Origin: Microbacterium sp. p3-SID336
GTDB taxonomy: Bacteria > Actinomycetota > Actinomycetes > Actinomycetales > Microbacteriaceae
Length of the DNA: 6,861 bases
Direction: 5' to 3'
Assembly (NCBI RefSeq): GCF_025143365.1
Contig: NZ_JALXPE010000101.1
Span: forward strand, 1-6,861
Under the pieces are notes generated by a model. The model was given only the letters and a program-made list of their open reading frames with translations, made no database searches and had not been told where the DNA came from. This document shows, in pieces, positions 1-6,351 of this stretch; the stretch's first letter is position 1, and every line of letters begins with the position of its first letter. A program made the position numbers and the translations under genes.

Positions 1-41
1 CCCCCCCCCGCGCCTGTTTTCCCGCCCCCTCAGGAGTGACC

Positions 42-1346
42 ATGCAGGACTCGCTGCGGATCACCGCCAGCACCGTCGACCCAGGACTGCTCGCGCTGCC
101 CTGGTCCACCAGCCTCGCCAAGTGGCCGTCCGAGCACATCGTGTCGCTGCCGAAGGGTCTCTCCCGCCACCTGGTGCGCTTCGCCGACCTGTCCGGGCGC
201 GTCGTCGCGGTGAAGGAGACCACGGCCGCGATGGCGCAGCGTGAATACGACATGCTGGGCAACCTCGCCCGCCTCGACGTGCCCTGCGTGGCGCGCGTGG
301 CCGTCATCGCCGGTCGCACGGACTCCGCGGGCGCGCCGCTCCCCGCCGCCCTCGTGACCTCGCACCTGCGGTTCTCGATGCCCTACCGCGCCCTGTTCAC
401 GCGCGTCCTTCGTCCGGACACGGCCACCCGTCTGGTGGATGCGCTGGCACTGCTCCTCGTCCGGCTGCACAACGTGGGCTTCTACTGGGGCGACGTGTCG
501 TTGTCGAACACCCTGTTCCGCCGCGACGCCGGCGCGTTCGCCGCGTACCTGGTCGATGCGGAGACCGGAGAACTCCACGAGGAGGGCCTCACGGACGGCC
601 AGCGCGCGTACGACCTGGATCTCGCCCGCACGAACATCGCCGGCGAGATCATGGACCTCGCGGCGGGCGGCCGCCTGGAGCACGGGGTCGACGCGGTCGC
701 CATCGCGGACGGCATCGTGTCCTCGTACCGGTCTCTGTGGGCGGAGCTCACCGCACAGGAGTCGTTCTCCGCGGCGGAGACCTGGCGCATCACCGAACGG
801 GTGGAGCGGCTCAACGCGCTGGGCTTCGACATCGACGAGATGTCCATGTCCACCACGGCCGACGGGACGGTGGTGGAGATCCAGCCCAAGGTCGTGGACG
901 CGGGGCACCATCAGCGCCGCCTCATCCGTCTGACCGGGCTCGATGTGGAGGAGAACCAGGCCAGACGGCTGCTGAACGACCTCGACGAGTTCCGGGCACG
1001 GTCGACCAAGCAGTGGGCGGACGAGGAGATGTACGCGCACGAGTGGCTGACGCGCGTGTTCGAGCCCGTGGTCCGCGCGATCCCCTACGACCTGCGCGCC
1101 AAGCTCGAACCCGCGGAGGTGTTCCACCAGGTCCTGGAGCACCGGTGGTACCTGTCGCAGGCGCAGGGGCGCTCGGTGGCCCTGGCGGAAGTGCTCACGA
1201 GTTACATCAACGACGTGCTGCGGCACCGGCGCGATGAGGCCACCATCATGGGCCCGCCCACGGAGACCATGAGCCTCCCCGTGATCACGGGCACGCTCTC
1301 CCTCGCGGAGGACGAGGACGAGGTCGACTGGCGCGACCTCGTCTGA
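42..1346 (+). CDS. DUF4032 protein with N-terminal kinase-like domain
   Basis: A 434-residue cytoplasmic protein with no signal peptide or membrane segment. Two parts are visible. Residues 1 to about 230 look like a divergent protein/lipopolysaccharide-kinase fold: VAVK with Lys58 (the beta-3 lysine position), Glu68 in REYDML, WGDVSLSN with Asp151 and Asn156 (catalytic loop), and VDAETGE with Asp172 (in place of DFG). Residues about 255 to 395 match the DUF4032 family as I know it, with VEIQPKVVDAGHHQRRL and LTGLDVEENQARRLL. The C-terminus is acidic (EDEDEVDWRDLV). ATG at 42 is chosen because AGGAG at 32-36 sits five bases before it; a GTG at 36 is in frame but overlaps that ribosome site. 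The gene converges on the reductase gene, with only six bases between the stops. Family membership is recognised with good confidence. Phosphotransfer activity and the substrate are inference; no function is established to my knowledge. Confidence 0.9.
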   Translation: MQDSLRITASTVDPGLLALPWSTSLAKWPSEHIVSLPKGLSRHLVRFADLSGRVVAVKETTAAMAQREYDMLGNLARLDVPCVARVAVIAGRTDSAGAPLPAALVTSHLRFSMPYRALFTRVLRPDTATRLVDALALLLVRLHNVGFYWGDVSLSNTLFRRDAGAFAAYLVDAETGELHEEGLTDGQRAYDLDLARTNIAGEIMDLAAGGRLEHGVDAVAIADGIVSSYRSLWAELTAQESFSAAETWRITERVERLNALGFDIDEMSMSTTADGTVVEIQPKVVDAGHHQRRLIRLTGLDVEENQARRLLNDLDEFRARSTKQWADEEMYAHEWLTRVFEPVVRAIPYDLRAKLEPAEVFHQVLEHRWYLSQAQGRSVALAEVLTSYINDVLRHRRDEATIMGPPTETMSLPVITGTLSLAEDEDEVDWRDLV

Positions 1347-1352
1347 CCGCCC

Positions 1353-1994
1353 TCAGTACCCGACGGTGAAGCGCTCGCGGTGGTGGTTGCCCTGCTCGAT
1401 CTCGTCGACCACGGCCACCGCGAAGTCGGCGCCCGAGATGTATGACTTCCCCTCGGCATCACGCACGAGCACGTCCCCGCCGTCGCGGTAGGTGCCCGTC
1501 CGCTCGCCCTCGGCCCACGGACCGAACACCTCGGCCGGATGCACGAAGAACCAGTCCAGACCCGGGTCCGAGTCCTGCAGCAGTGCAAGCGAGTCGATGC
1601 CGACCTGGGCCTCGTGCTTGTACTCCTCGGGGAAGTCCTGGTCGAACAGCCGCGGACCGCCGGGGGCGACGAGGCTGCCCCCGGCTCCGCCGACCACACC
1701 GAGCCGGGTCTCCGTCCCGGCGAGCAGGTCGATGACGCCGGAGAGGGCATCGAGCACGCGCTCTTCCATGTCCCCGCGCGGAGAGAGCGCCGAGACGACC
1801 GCATCCGCGCCCGCGAGCGCCTCCGCGATCGACGCGGGGTCCAGCGCGGAACCCTGCACGTACGCCGCGCCGGCGACCGGATCGGCGGGCGCGGACCGCG
1901 AGATCGCCACCACGGCGTGATCGCGACTCACTGCCTCCGCCACGATGTGCCGTCCGGCGTAGCCGGTTCCTCCGAGGACGATGATGCGTGCCAT
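1353..1994 (-). CDS. NAD(P)-binding reductase, COG2910 / NmrA-like atypical SDR
   Basis: A 213-residue single-domain Rossmann protein. The N-terminal strand is followed by GGTGYAG (Gly8, Gly11, Gly14), the dinucleotide-binding loop of atypical short-chain dehydrogenases. Arg33 in ISRS, at the end of the second strand, would favour NADP(H). The C-terminal part, with YISGADFAVAVVDEIE and a closing RFTVGY, resembles proteins annotated as putative NADH-flavin reductase (COG2910, YwnB-like). The classic SDR YxxxK active site is not obvious; YKHEAQ at 125-130 is the nearest candidate. The true substrate is unknown. AAGGAAAGG lies a few bases upstream of the ATG. The gene begins 19 bases after the rlmB stop on the same strand, so it is probably co-transcribed with rlmB. 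Length is normal for the family. Confidence is high for the fold and low for the reaction. Confidence 0.88.
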   Translation of the reverse strand: MARIIVLGGTGYAGRHIVAEAVSRDHAVVAISRSAPADPVAGAAYVQGSALDPASIAEALAGADAVVSALSPRGDMEERVLDALSGVIDLLAGTETRLGVVGGAGGSLVAPGGPRLFDQDFPEEYKHEAQVGIDSLALLQDSDPGLDWFFVHPAEVFGPWAEGERTGTYRDGGDVLVRDAEGKSYISGADFAVAVVDEIEQGNHHRERFTVGY

Positions 1995-2013
1995 GCTCTG
2001 CCTTTCCTTGCGG

Positions 2014-3018
2014 TCAGCCCGCGGCGCGGACGGTCGCCACCTGATAGAGGGCGACGGAAGCGGCGATCCCGGCGTTGAGCGACTCGGTCGCCGCCGAGAT
2101 CGGGATGGAGACGATCTGATCGCAGGTCTCGGTGACCAGGCGCGACAGCCCCTTGCCCTCCGAGCCGACGACGATCACGACCGGCCGATCGGCCAGCTGC
2201 AGCTCGGGCAGCGACACGTCTCCGTCGCCGTCGAGCCCGAGGACGAAGACGCCCTGCTTCTTGAACTCCTTGAGCTGCGTGGTGAGGTTGGTCGCGAGGG
2301 CGACGGGGACCCGGGCGGCGGCGCCGGCGCTCGTCTTCCAGGCCGCCGAGTTCACTCCCGCGGAGCGTCGCTGCGGGAGGATGATGCCGTGTCCGCCGAA
2401 GGCCCCCGTCGAACGGATGATCGCGCCGAGGTTCCGCGGGTCCGTCACACCGTCGAGGGCCACGAACAGCGGGGTCTCGCCCCGGTCGATGACCTCCTCC
2501 AGCAGATCCTGCGGGTGGGCGTACACGTACGGCGGCACCTTGAGCGCGACGCCCTGGTGCACGCCGTCGAAGCCGGCCATGCGGTCGAGCTCCTGACGTG
2601 TCACCTCTAACACCGGGATGTCGCGATGCGTCGCGATGGACAGCATCTCCTTGACGCGGTCGTCCATCTCGACGCGCTGGGCGATGTACATCGCCGTCGC
2701 GGGGATCTTCGCCCGCAGCGCCTCCAGCACCGAGTTGCGCCCGGTGACCGTCTCGGTGTCGGTCGTGTTGTCCTTCGACCGGGCCGTGCGGTTGGGGTTG
2801 CCACCCGATGCGGGTCGCCCTGCGGGCTTTCCCTTCCCGCCGGCAGCCGCATAGCGCTCGGCCGCGGCCTTGCGCTTTCCGGCCGGGTGCCACGCGCGGT
2901 CTTCCGCCTTCGGCGTGGGACCGCGGCCCTCCAGCGCCTTGCGCCCGAGACCTCCCGTGCCCTTCGTGGGGCCCTTCTTCTTGCCCTTGCTCGCGCCGGG
3001 GCGCCCTGGCTTAACCAT
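2014..3018 (-). CDS. rlmB: 23S rRNA (guanosine-2'-O-)-methyltransferase RlmB, SpoU/TrmH family
   Basis: A 334-residue SPOUT-class enzyme. It is expected to use S-adenosylmethionine to methylate the ribose 2'-OH of the conserved 23S rRNA guanosine (G2251 in E. coli). Residues about 90-165 form the L30e-like RNA-binding domain, starting at TGRNSVLEAL (92-101). The knotted catalytic domain follows with its three motifs: DGVTDPRNLGAIIRS (Asn196, Arg202), VVGSEGKGL (Glu287) and IPISAATESLNAG (Glu312, Asn315). The first 90 or so residues are a Lys/Gly/Pro-rich, probably disordered basic tail, making the protein longer than the 243-residue E. coli enzyme, as is common in actinobacteria. The open frame extends to 3084, but ATG 3018 is preferred because GGAG (3024-3027 on the opposite strand) lies five bases upstream and the protein then begins with the basic tail. 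It overlaps the cysS stop by 8 bases, which suggests translational coupling. A nearby TrmH-family specificity cannot be fully excluded. Confidence 0.93.
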   Translation of the reverse strand: MVKPGRPGASKGKKKGPTKGTGGLGRKALEGRGPTPKAEDRAWHPAGKRKAAAERYAAAGGKGKPAGRPASGGNPNRTARSKDNTTDTETVTGRNSVLEALRAKIPATAMYIAQRVEMDDRVKEMLSIATHRDIPVLEVTRQELDRMAGFDGVHQGVALKVPPYVYAHPQDLLEEVIDRGETPLFVALDGVTDPRNLGAIIRSTGAFGGHGIILPQRRSAGVNSAAWKTSAGAAARVPVALATNLTTQLKEFKKQGVFVLGLDGDGDVSLPELQLADRPVVIVVGSEGKGLSRLVTETCDQIVSIPISAATESLNAGIAASVALYQVATVRAAG

Positions 3019-4414
3019 CGATACTCCAATGAGTTCCGGCCGGAGTGTCCTCCAGCGTGATTCCTGCGGAGGCGATCGCGTCACGGATGCGATCGGCCGC
3101 CGCCCAGTCCTTGTCCTCCCGCGCCTGCGCCCGCTGGGCGATCAGCATCGGGACGAGTGCGTCGAGAGCGGCCCTCGACGCCGCGTCCGCCGACTGCCAC
3201 TCCGGCGACAGCGGATTGATCCCGAGCACGTTCGTCATGCCGATGACCTCGGAGACGGCACGTTCCAGCTCGACGCTCGGGTCGCCTGACCAATCGTAGG
3301 CGCTGTTGCCCGCTCTGATGGTCTCGTGCAGCACGCCGAGCGCGCGCGGCACCCCCAGGTCGTCGTCCATCGCGGCGACGAAGTCGTCCGGAAGGGAGGG
3401 AGGGATCCCCGGGTCGACCAGTCGGGTCATGGTCGTGAGGAAGCTCTTGATGCGCCCGAGCGCCGCCTCGGCCTCCGTCCACGACGACTCGGACAGGTCG
3501 AGGCTCGACCGGTAGTGCGCGGCGGCGAGCGCATAGCGGACGACGAGAGGATCGTGCTGCGCGAGGACGTCGCGCGCGAGCGTGAAGTTGCCCAGCGACT
3601 TCGACATCTTCTGACCGTCGACCGTCACGAGGCCGTTGTGCACCCAGTACCGCGCGAAGCCGTCGCCGGCGGCCGTGGACTGAGCGAGCTCGTTCTCGTG
3701 ATGCGGGAAGCGCAGGTCGAGGCCGCCCCCATGGATGTCGAACTCCGCGCCGAGGTACCGCTTCGACATCGCCGAGCACTCGATGTGCCAGCCGGGTCGC
3801 CCCGGCCCCCACGGCGACGCCCACGTGGCGTCGGCAGGCTCGTCCGTCTTGGCGCCCTTCCACAGCGCGAAGTCCTGCGGAGCGCGCTTGCCTCGGGGGT
3901 CGGCCTCCTCCGCCGCCTCCATCGCATCCACCGACTGATGGGTGAGCGCGCCATAGGAGGCCCACGACCGCACGTCGAAGTACACGTCGCCGGAACCGTC
4001 GGGCGCGGGATAGGCGTGGCCGCGCTCGATCAGCAGCGCGATGAGCTCCTGCATCTGCGGCACCGAGGCCGTGGCCCGGGGCTCGTACGTCGGCGGAAGG
4101 ACGCCCACGCCGGCGTAGGCGGCGGTGAACTCCTGCTCCATGCGGTAGGCGAGCGCCCACCACGGCTCCGCGGCGGTGGAGTTCGCGAGCACCTTGTCGT
4201 CGATGTCCGTGACGTTGCGCACGAAGGTGACCCGGTCGTACGTGTGCTCCAACCAGCGCCGCAGCAGGTCGAAGCTGAGAGCCGCCCTGACATGGCCGAT
4301 GTGCGGACCGGACTGCACCGTGGGGCCGCACACGTACATCGTGATGTTCTCGGGATCGAGAGGCACGAAGTCGCGCAGCTGCTGTGCGCGGGTGTCGTAG
4401 AGGCGGAGAGTCAC
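3011..4414 (-). CDS. cysS: Cysteinyl-tRNA synthetase (CysRS, class I)
   Basis: A 467-residue cytoplasmic enzyme that activates cysteine with ATP and charges tRNA-Cys. The class I signatures are intact: HIGH at residues 38-41 and KMSKS at 269-273. The four zinc ligands expected from E. coli CysRS align as Cys29 (YVCGPTVQ), Cys213 (HIECSAM), His238 and Glu242 (FPHHENE), with the same spacing. The C-terminal 120 or so residues contain the helical DALR-type region and the conserved tail with DKDWAAADRIRDAI. Length is close to the E. coli enzyme (461). It is distinguished from the actinobacterial paralogue MshC (mycothiol ligase, about 410 residues) by this complete C-terminal domain. The start is GTG at 4414, with no convincing Shine-Dalgarno. 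A TAGGCT hexamer six bases upstream suggests a leaderless start. The stop overlaps the rlmB start. Confidence 0.97.
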   Translation of the reverse strand: MTLRLYDTRAQQLRDFVPLDPENITMYVCGPTVQSGPHIGHVRAALSFDLLRRWLEHTYDRVTFVRNVTDIDDKVLANSTAAEPWWALAYRMEQEFTAAYAGVGVLPPTYEPRATASVPQMQELIALLIERGHAYPAPDGSGDVYFDVRSWASYGALTHQSVDAMEAAEEADPRGKRAPQDFALWKGAKTDEPADATWASPWGPGRPGWHIECSAMSKRYLGAEFDIHGGGLDLRFPHHENELAQSTAAGDGFARYWVHNGLVTVDGQKMSKSLGNFTLARDVLAQHDPLVVRYALAAAHYRSSLDLSESSWTEAEAALGRIKSFLTTMTRLVDPGIPPSLPDDFVAAMDDDLGVPRALGVLHETIRAGNSAYDWSGDPSVELERAVSEVIGMTNVLGINPLSPEWQSADAASRAALDALVPMLIAQRAQAREDKDWAAADRIRDAIASAGITLEDTPAGTHWSIDG

Positions 4415-4420
4415 CGCTCA

Positions 4421-4426
4421 AGCCTA
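4421..4426 (-). promoter_or_regulatory. Putative -10 box of cysS (leaderless start)
   Basis: On the - strand this reads TAGGCT, a good actinobacterial TANNNT -10 hexamer. Exactly six bases (TGAGCG) separate it from the GTG of cysS, so transcription would begin at or beside the first base of the start codon. No TTGACA-like -35 was recognised. The call rests on spacing and on the lack of a Shine-Dalgarno before cysS. Confidence 0.45.
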
Positions 4427-4439
4427 CTCGGCGGCCGCT

Positions 4440-4467
4440 GGGCACTCCCGCCCGTGACGGGATGCCC
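4440..4467 (-). terminator. Hairpin after ispDF, possible U-tract-less terminator
   Basis: The arms GGGCA (4440-4444) plus TCCCG (4446-4450) pair with CGGGA (4458-4462) plus TGCCC (4463-4467). This gives a 10-bp GC-rich stem with one bulged C at 4445 and a seven-base loop. It begins nine bases after the ispDF stop on the - strand and ends before the putative cysS promoter. There is no U-run on either side, so it may be a weak terminator, a 3'-end stabiliser or a pause site. Confidence 0.45.
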
Positions 4468-4476
4468 GATCGCGGA

Positions 4477-5715
4477 TCAGCGGGTCGCGGCGGAGACCGG
4501 CACCACGAGCGCGACCGCCATGACGGAGACGCCCTCCCCGCGCCCGGGGAAGCCGAGGGCGTCGGTCGTCGTGGCGGTCACCGAGACCGCCGCTCCGCCG
4601 AGTGCTGCGGACAGCGCTGCCTCCGCCTCCGCACGGCGCGCGCTGAACCGGGGACGATTCGCCTGGAACTGCACCGACACGTTCCCGATCGCGAAACCGG
4701 CCTCGGCGAGGAGCTCCCGCGTGCGCGACAGGAACACGTCCGCGTGAGCGCCGGCGTACTCGGGATGCGCGGTGCCGAAGTGCTCCCCGATGTCGCCGAT
4801 GCCCGCTGCGCCGAGAAGCGCGTCGACGATCGCATGGGCCACCGCGTCCCCGTCCGAGTGTCCGGAGAGCGGCGGCTCCCCCGGCCAGGAGAGCCCGGCG
4901 AGGCGAAGGTCGCCTTCACCGCCGAAGGCGTGGACGTCGGTGCCGATCCCCACGCGCGGCAGCGACGGGAAGGCCGACAGCCGGGGCGCCGGACGTGGCG
5001 GCGCCGGAGCTTTCGCCGTCGACTCTCGCAGCAGCCGTGCCCGCTCCAGGTCGGCCGGAGTCGTGATCTTGAACGAGAGCTCGGCACCCGGCACGAGGCG
5101 CACGCGGTGTCCTGCGGCAGCGAACAGCGCCGCGTCATCGGTGTACTCCTCACCCTCGCCCGCGGCCCTGGCGTACGCCGCCTCCAGCAGCAGGCGCGGG
5201 AAACCCTGCGGCGTCTGCGCCGCGGCGAGTTCGGAACGGTCGACGGCGCCGACGACCAGCCCGTCCTCCACGCGCTTGAGCGTGTCGACGACGGGCATCG
5301 TGGGCAGCGCGGCGGATTCCGGGGTGACGGCCGCGGCGACGGCATCGATGACGGCCGCGGGTGTCAGGGCTCGTGCGGCATCGTGCACCAGCACCGTCGT
5401 CACGTCGCCCCACAGCGCGGCGAGCCCCGCGGCGACCGACTCCTGCCTGGTCGCGCCGCCTGTGACCACGCGGCCGAGATCAGCCCGCTCCCCCGCGGCG
5501 GCGCGCAGCTCGGTCTCGGCATCGCCTTCGTACCCGGCCGGGGCGACCACGATCACCTGCATGGGCGCTGCGGCGAAGACGCCGTCGAGCGCGTGCCGGA
5601 GGACAGTGTGCTCGTCGATGCCGACGAAGGCCTTGGGTGCGCCGGCCTCCAGGCGAGTGCCGGAACCGGCGGCGACGACGATGATCGCGGTGTGCGGGAC
5701 GGGAAGCAGGCTCAC
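4477..5715 (-). CDS. ispDF: Bifunctional IspDF: MEP cytidylyltransferase / MECDP synthase
   Basis: A 412-residue fusion of two MEP-pathway enzymes. Residues 1-230 are IspD, which makes CDP-methylerythritol from MEP and CTP: AAGSGTR with Arg21, PKAF with Lys28, GGATRQESVAAGL, VHDAAR (Asp112, Arg115), QTPQGF, YTDDA and FKITTPADL (Lys216). Residues 231-252 are an Ala/Pro-rich linker. Residues 253-412 are IspF, which forms 2-C-methyl-D-erythritol 2,4-cyclodiphosphate: GTDVHAFGGEG (zinc ligands Asp260, His262), GHSDGD (His286), His294 (third zinc ligand) and TTTDALGFPGRGEG. Asp385 stands where E. coli IspF has Glu135. Both catalytic sets look complete. The step between them needs IspE, which is not encoded here. 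In DNA terms IspD lies at about 5026-5715 and IspF at 4477-4959. The GTG start at 5715 follows an in-frame stop four codons upstream, so the start cannot lie much further out. It lacks a Shine-Dalgarno. Confidence 0.96.
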   Translation of the reverse strand: MSLLPVPHTAIIVVAAGSGTRLEAGAPKAFVGIDEHTVLRHALDGVFAAAPMQVIVVAPAGYEGDAETELRAAAGERADLGRVVTGGATRQESVAAGLAALWGDVTTVLVHDAARALTPAAVIDAVAAAVTPESAALPTMPVVDTLKRVEDGLVVGAVDRSELAAAQTPQGFPRLLLEAAYARAAGEGEEYTDDAALFAAAGHRVRLVPGAELSFKITTPADLERARLLRESTAKAPAPPRPAPRLSAFPSLPRVGIGTDVHAFGGEGDLRLAGLSWPGEPPLSGHSDGDAVAHAIVDALLGAAGIGDIGEHFGTAHPEYAGAHADVFLSRTRELLAEAGFAIGNVSVQFQANRPRFSARRAEAEAALSAALGGAAVSVTATTTDALGFPGRGEGVSVMAVALVVPVSAATR

Positions 5716-5721
5716 AGCTTC

Positions 5722-5727
5722 ACGTTA
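5722..5727 (-). promoter_or_regulatory. Putative -10 box of ispDF (leaderless start)
   Basis: On the - strand this reads TAACGT and fits TANNNT. Six bases (GAAGCT) separate it from the GTG of ispDF, placing the predicted transcription start on the start codon. No clear -35 lies 16-18 bases upstream; that position falls in the 3' arm of the carD hairpin. The same spacing is seen before cysS. Confidence 0.42.
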
Positions 5728-5743
5728 CCGGCGAACGCGACGA

Positions 5744-5769
5744 AAGGCGGGTGCCGCAGCACCCGCCTT
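5744..5769 (-). terminator. Hairpin downstream of carD, likely intrinsic terminator
   Basis: A perfect 11-bp inverted repeat (AAGGCGGGTGC at 5744-5754, GCACCCGCCTT at 5759-5769) around a four-base loop. It lies 14 bases after the carD stop. On the - strand the stem ends in CCTT followed by TCG, a short U-run of three. It separates carD from ispDF within a 68-base gap and is the strongest terminator-like structure in the window. Confidence 0.75.
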
Positions 5770-5783
5770 CCGTGAACTCGTCG

Positions 5784-6266
5784 TCAGGACGCGAGGACCT
5801 CGTCGAGCAGCGCGCCCGCCTTGTCCTCGTCGATCTTCTCGGCCAGAGCCAGCTCGGAGATCAGGATCTGCCTGGCCTTCGCCAGCATCCGCTTCTCGCC
5901 GGCGGAGAGGCCGCGGTCCTGGTCGCGGCGCCACAGGTCGCGGACGACCTCGCTCACCTTGATGACGTCGCCGGACGCCAGCTTCTCCAGGTTCGCCTTG
6001 TACCGGCGCGACCAGTTGGTGGGCTCCTCGGTGAACGGCGCACGGAGCACCTCGAACACGTGGTCCAGGCCCTCCTTGCCGATGACGTCGCGGACGCCGA
6101 CGAGGTCGACGTTCTCGGCCGGGACCTCGATGATGAGATCACCCTGCGTGACGTTGAGCTTCAGATACTTCTTCGTCTCGCCCTTGATGATGCGCTCCTT
6201 GACCTCGATGATGGTCGCAGCGCCATGGTGCGGATAGACGACGGTCTCGCCAACCTCAAAAAGCAT
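5784..6266 (-). CDS. carD: RNA polymerase-binding transcription factor CarD
   Basis: A 160-residue protein of the CarD/CdnL family, which binds the RNA polymerase beta subunit and stabilises open complexes at rRNA and other promoters. Residues 1 to about 55 are the RNAP-interaction domain ([29 protein letters not shown]). The rest is the helical DNA-binding domain, with [18 protein letters not shown] containing the wedge tryptophan Trp85 and the basic stretch [18 protein letters not shown]. It is close to M. tuberculosis CarD (162 residues) as I recall it, but residue 47 is Glu where M. tuberculosis and Streptomyces have Arg; Arg25 is kept. ATG 6266 is chosen because the protein then begins MLFEVG, as family members do. 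AAAGGA on the - strand (6276-6281) lies nine bases upstream. The gene is divergent from the lipoprotein gene and followed by a strong hairpin, so it is probably its own transcription unit. Confidence 0.97.
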   Translation of the reverse strand: MLFEVGETVVYPHHGAATIIEVKERIIKGETKKYLKLNVTQGDLIIEVPAENVDLVGVRDVIGKEGLDHVFEVLRAPFTEEPTNWSRRYKANLEKLASGDVIKVSEVVRDLWRRDQDRGLSAGEKRMLAKARQILISELALAEKIDEDKAGALLDEVLAS

Positions 6267-6293
6267 AAAAACATGTCCTTTCGGCAACCTCAA
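6247..6293 (-). repeat. Pair of 13-base near-identical direct repeats at the carD start
   Basis: On the - strand TTGAGGTTGCCGA (6281-6293) lies in the carD leader, and TTGAGGTTGGCGA (6247-6259) lies in codons 2-7. They match at 12 of 13 bases and are offset by 34 bases, flanking the ribosome site and start codon. This may be a small duplication or chance; no function is assigned. Confidence 0.35.
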
Positions 6294-6298
6294 GGATA
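6293..6298 (-). promoter_or_regulatory. Putative -10 box of carD
   Basis: On the - strand this reads TATCCT preceded by TGG, an extended -10 pattern (TGN before the hexamer). Transcription would start near 6286, giving a leader of about 20 bases with AAAGGA as ribosome site. No -35 consensus was recognised. The 134-base divergent region 6267-6400 holds this site and the lipoprotein promoter; nothing else was identified there. Confidence 0.35.
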
Positions 6299-6351
6299 CC
6301 ACAGGGGATATGCGCTAAGGTTCGCGCTCCCGGGTCCGCAGCGCCGCGCGG

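Noticed and set aside
1..9. Run of nine C at the left edge as a phase-variable tract
   Set aside because: It lies at the window edge with no upstream context, and C-rich runs are expected in an intergenic stretch of this genome.
30..1226. 398-residue open frame on - opposite the DUF4032 gene
   Set aside because: Shadow of a high-GC gene: Arg/His/Gly/Val-rich, no recognisable domain, and antisense to a well-supported conserved protein.
1347..1352. Bidirectional terminator between the convergent genes
   Set aside because: Only a four-base CTGA/TCAG pairing is visible around the gap, too weak to call.
3019..3084. Longer rlmB start at 3084
   Set aside because: It would extend deep into cysS. 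The ATG at 3018 has GGAG at ideal spacing and yields the usual basic N-terminus.
3011..4414. cysS as the mycothiol ligase MshC
   Set aside because: The length of 467 and the complete C-terminal tRNA-binding region fit CysRS; MshC is shorter and lacks that region.
3326..4747. 473-residue open frame on + across cysS and the end of ispDF
   Set aside because: It spans an intergenic gap and two real genes on the other strand, its composition is shadow-like, and it has no motif or ribosome site.
4384..5775. 463-residue open frame on + across ispDF
   Set aside because: Antisense shadow of ispDF with Arg/Gly-rich composition and no domain.
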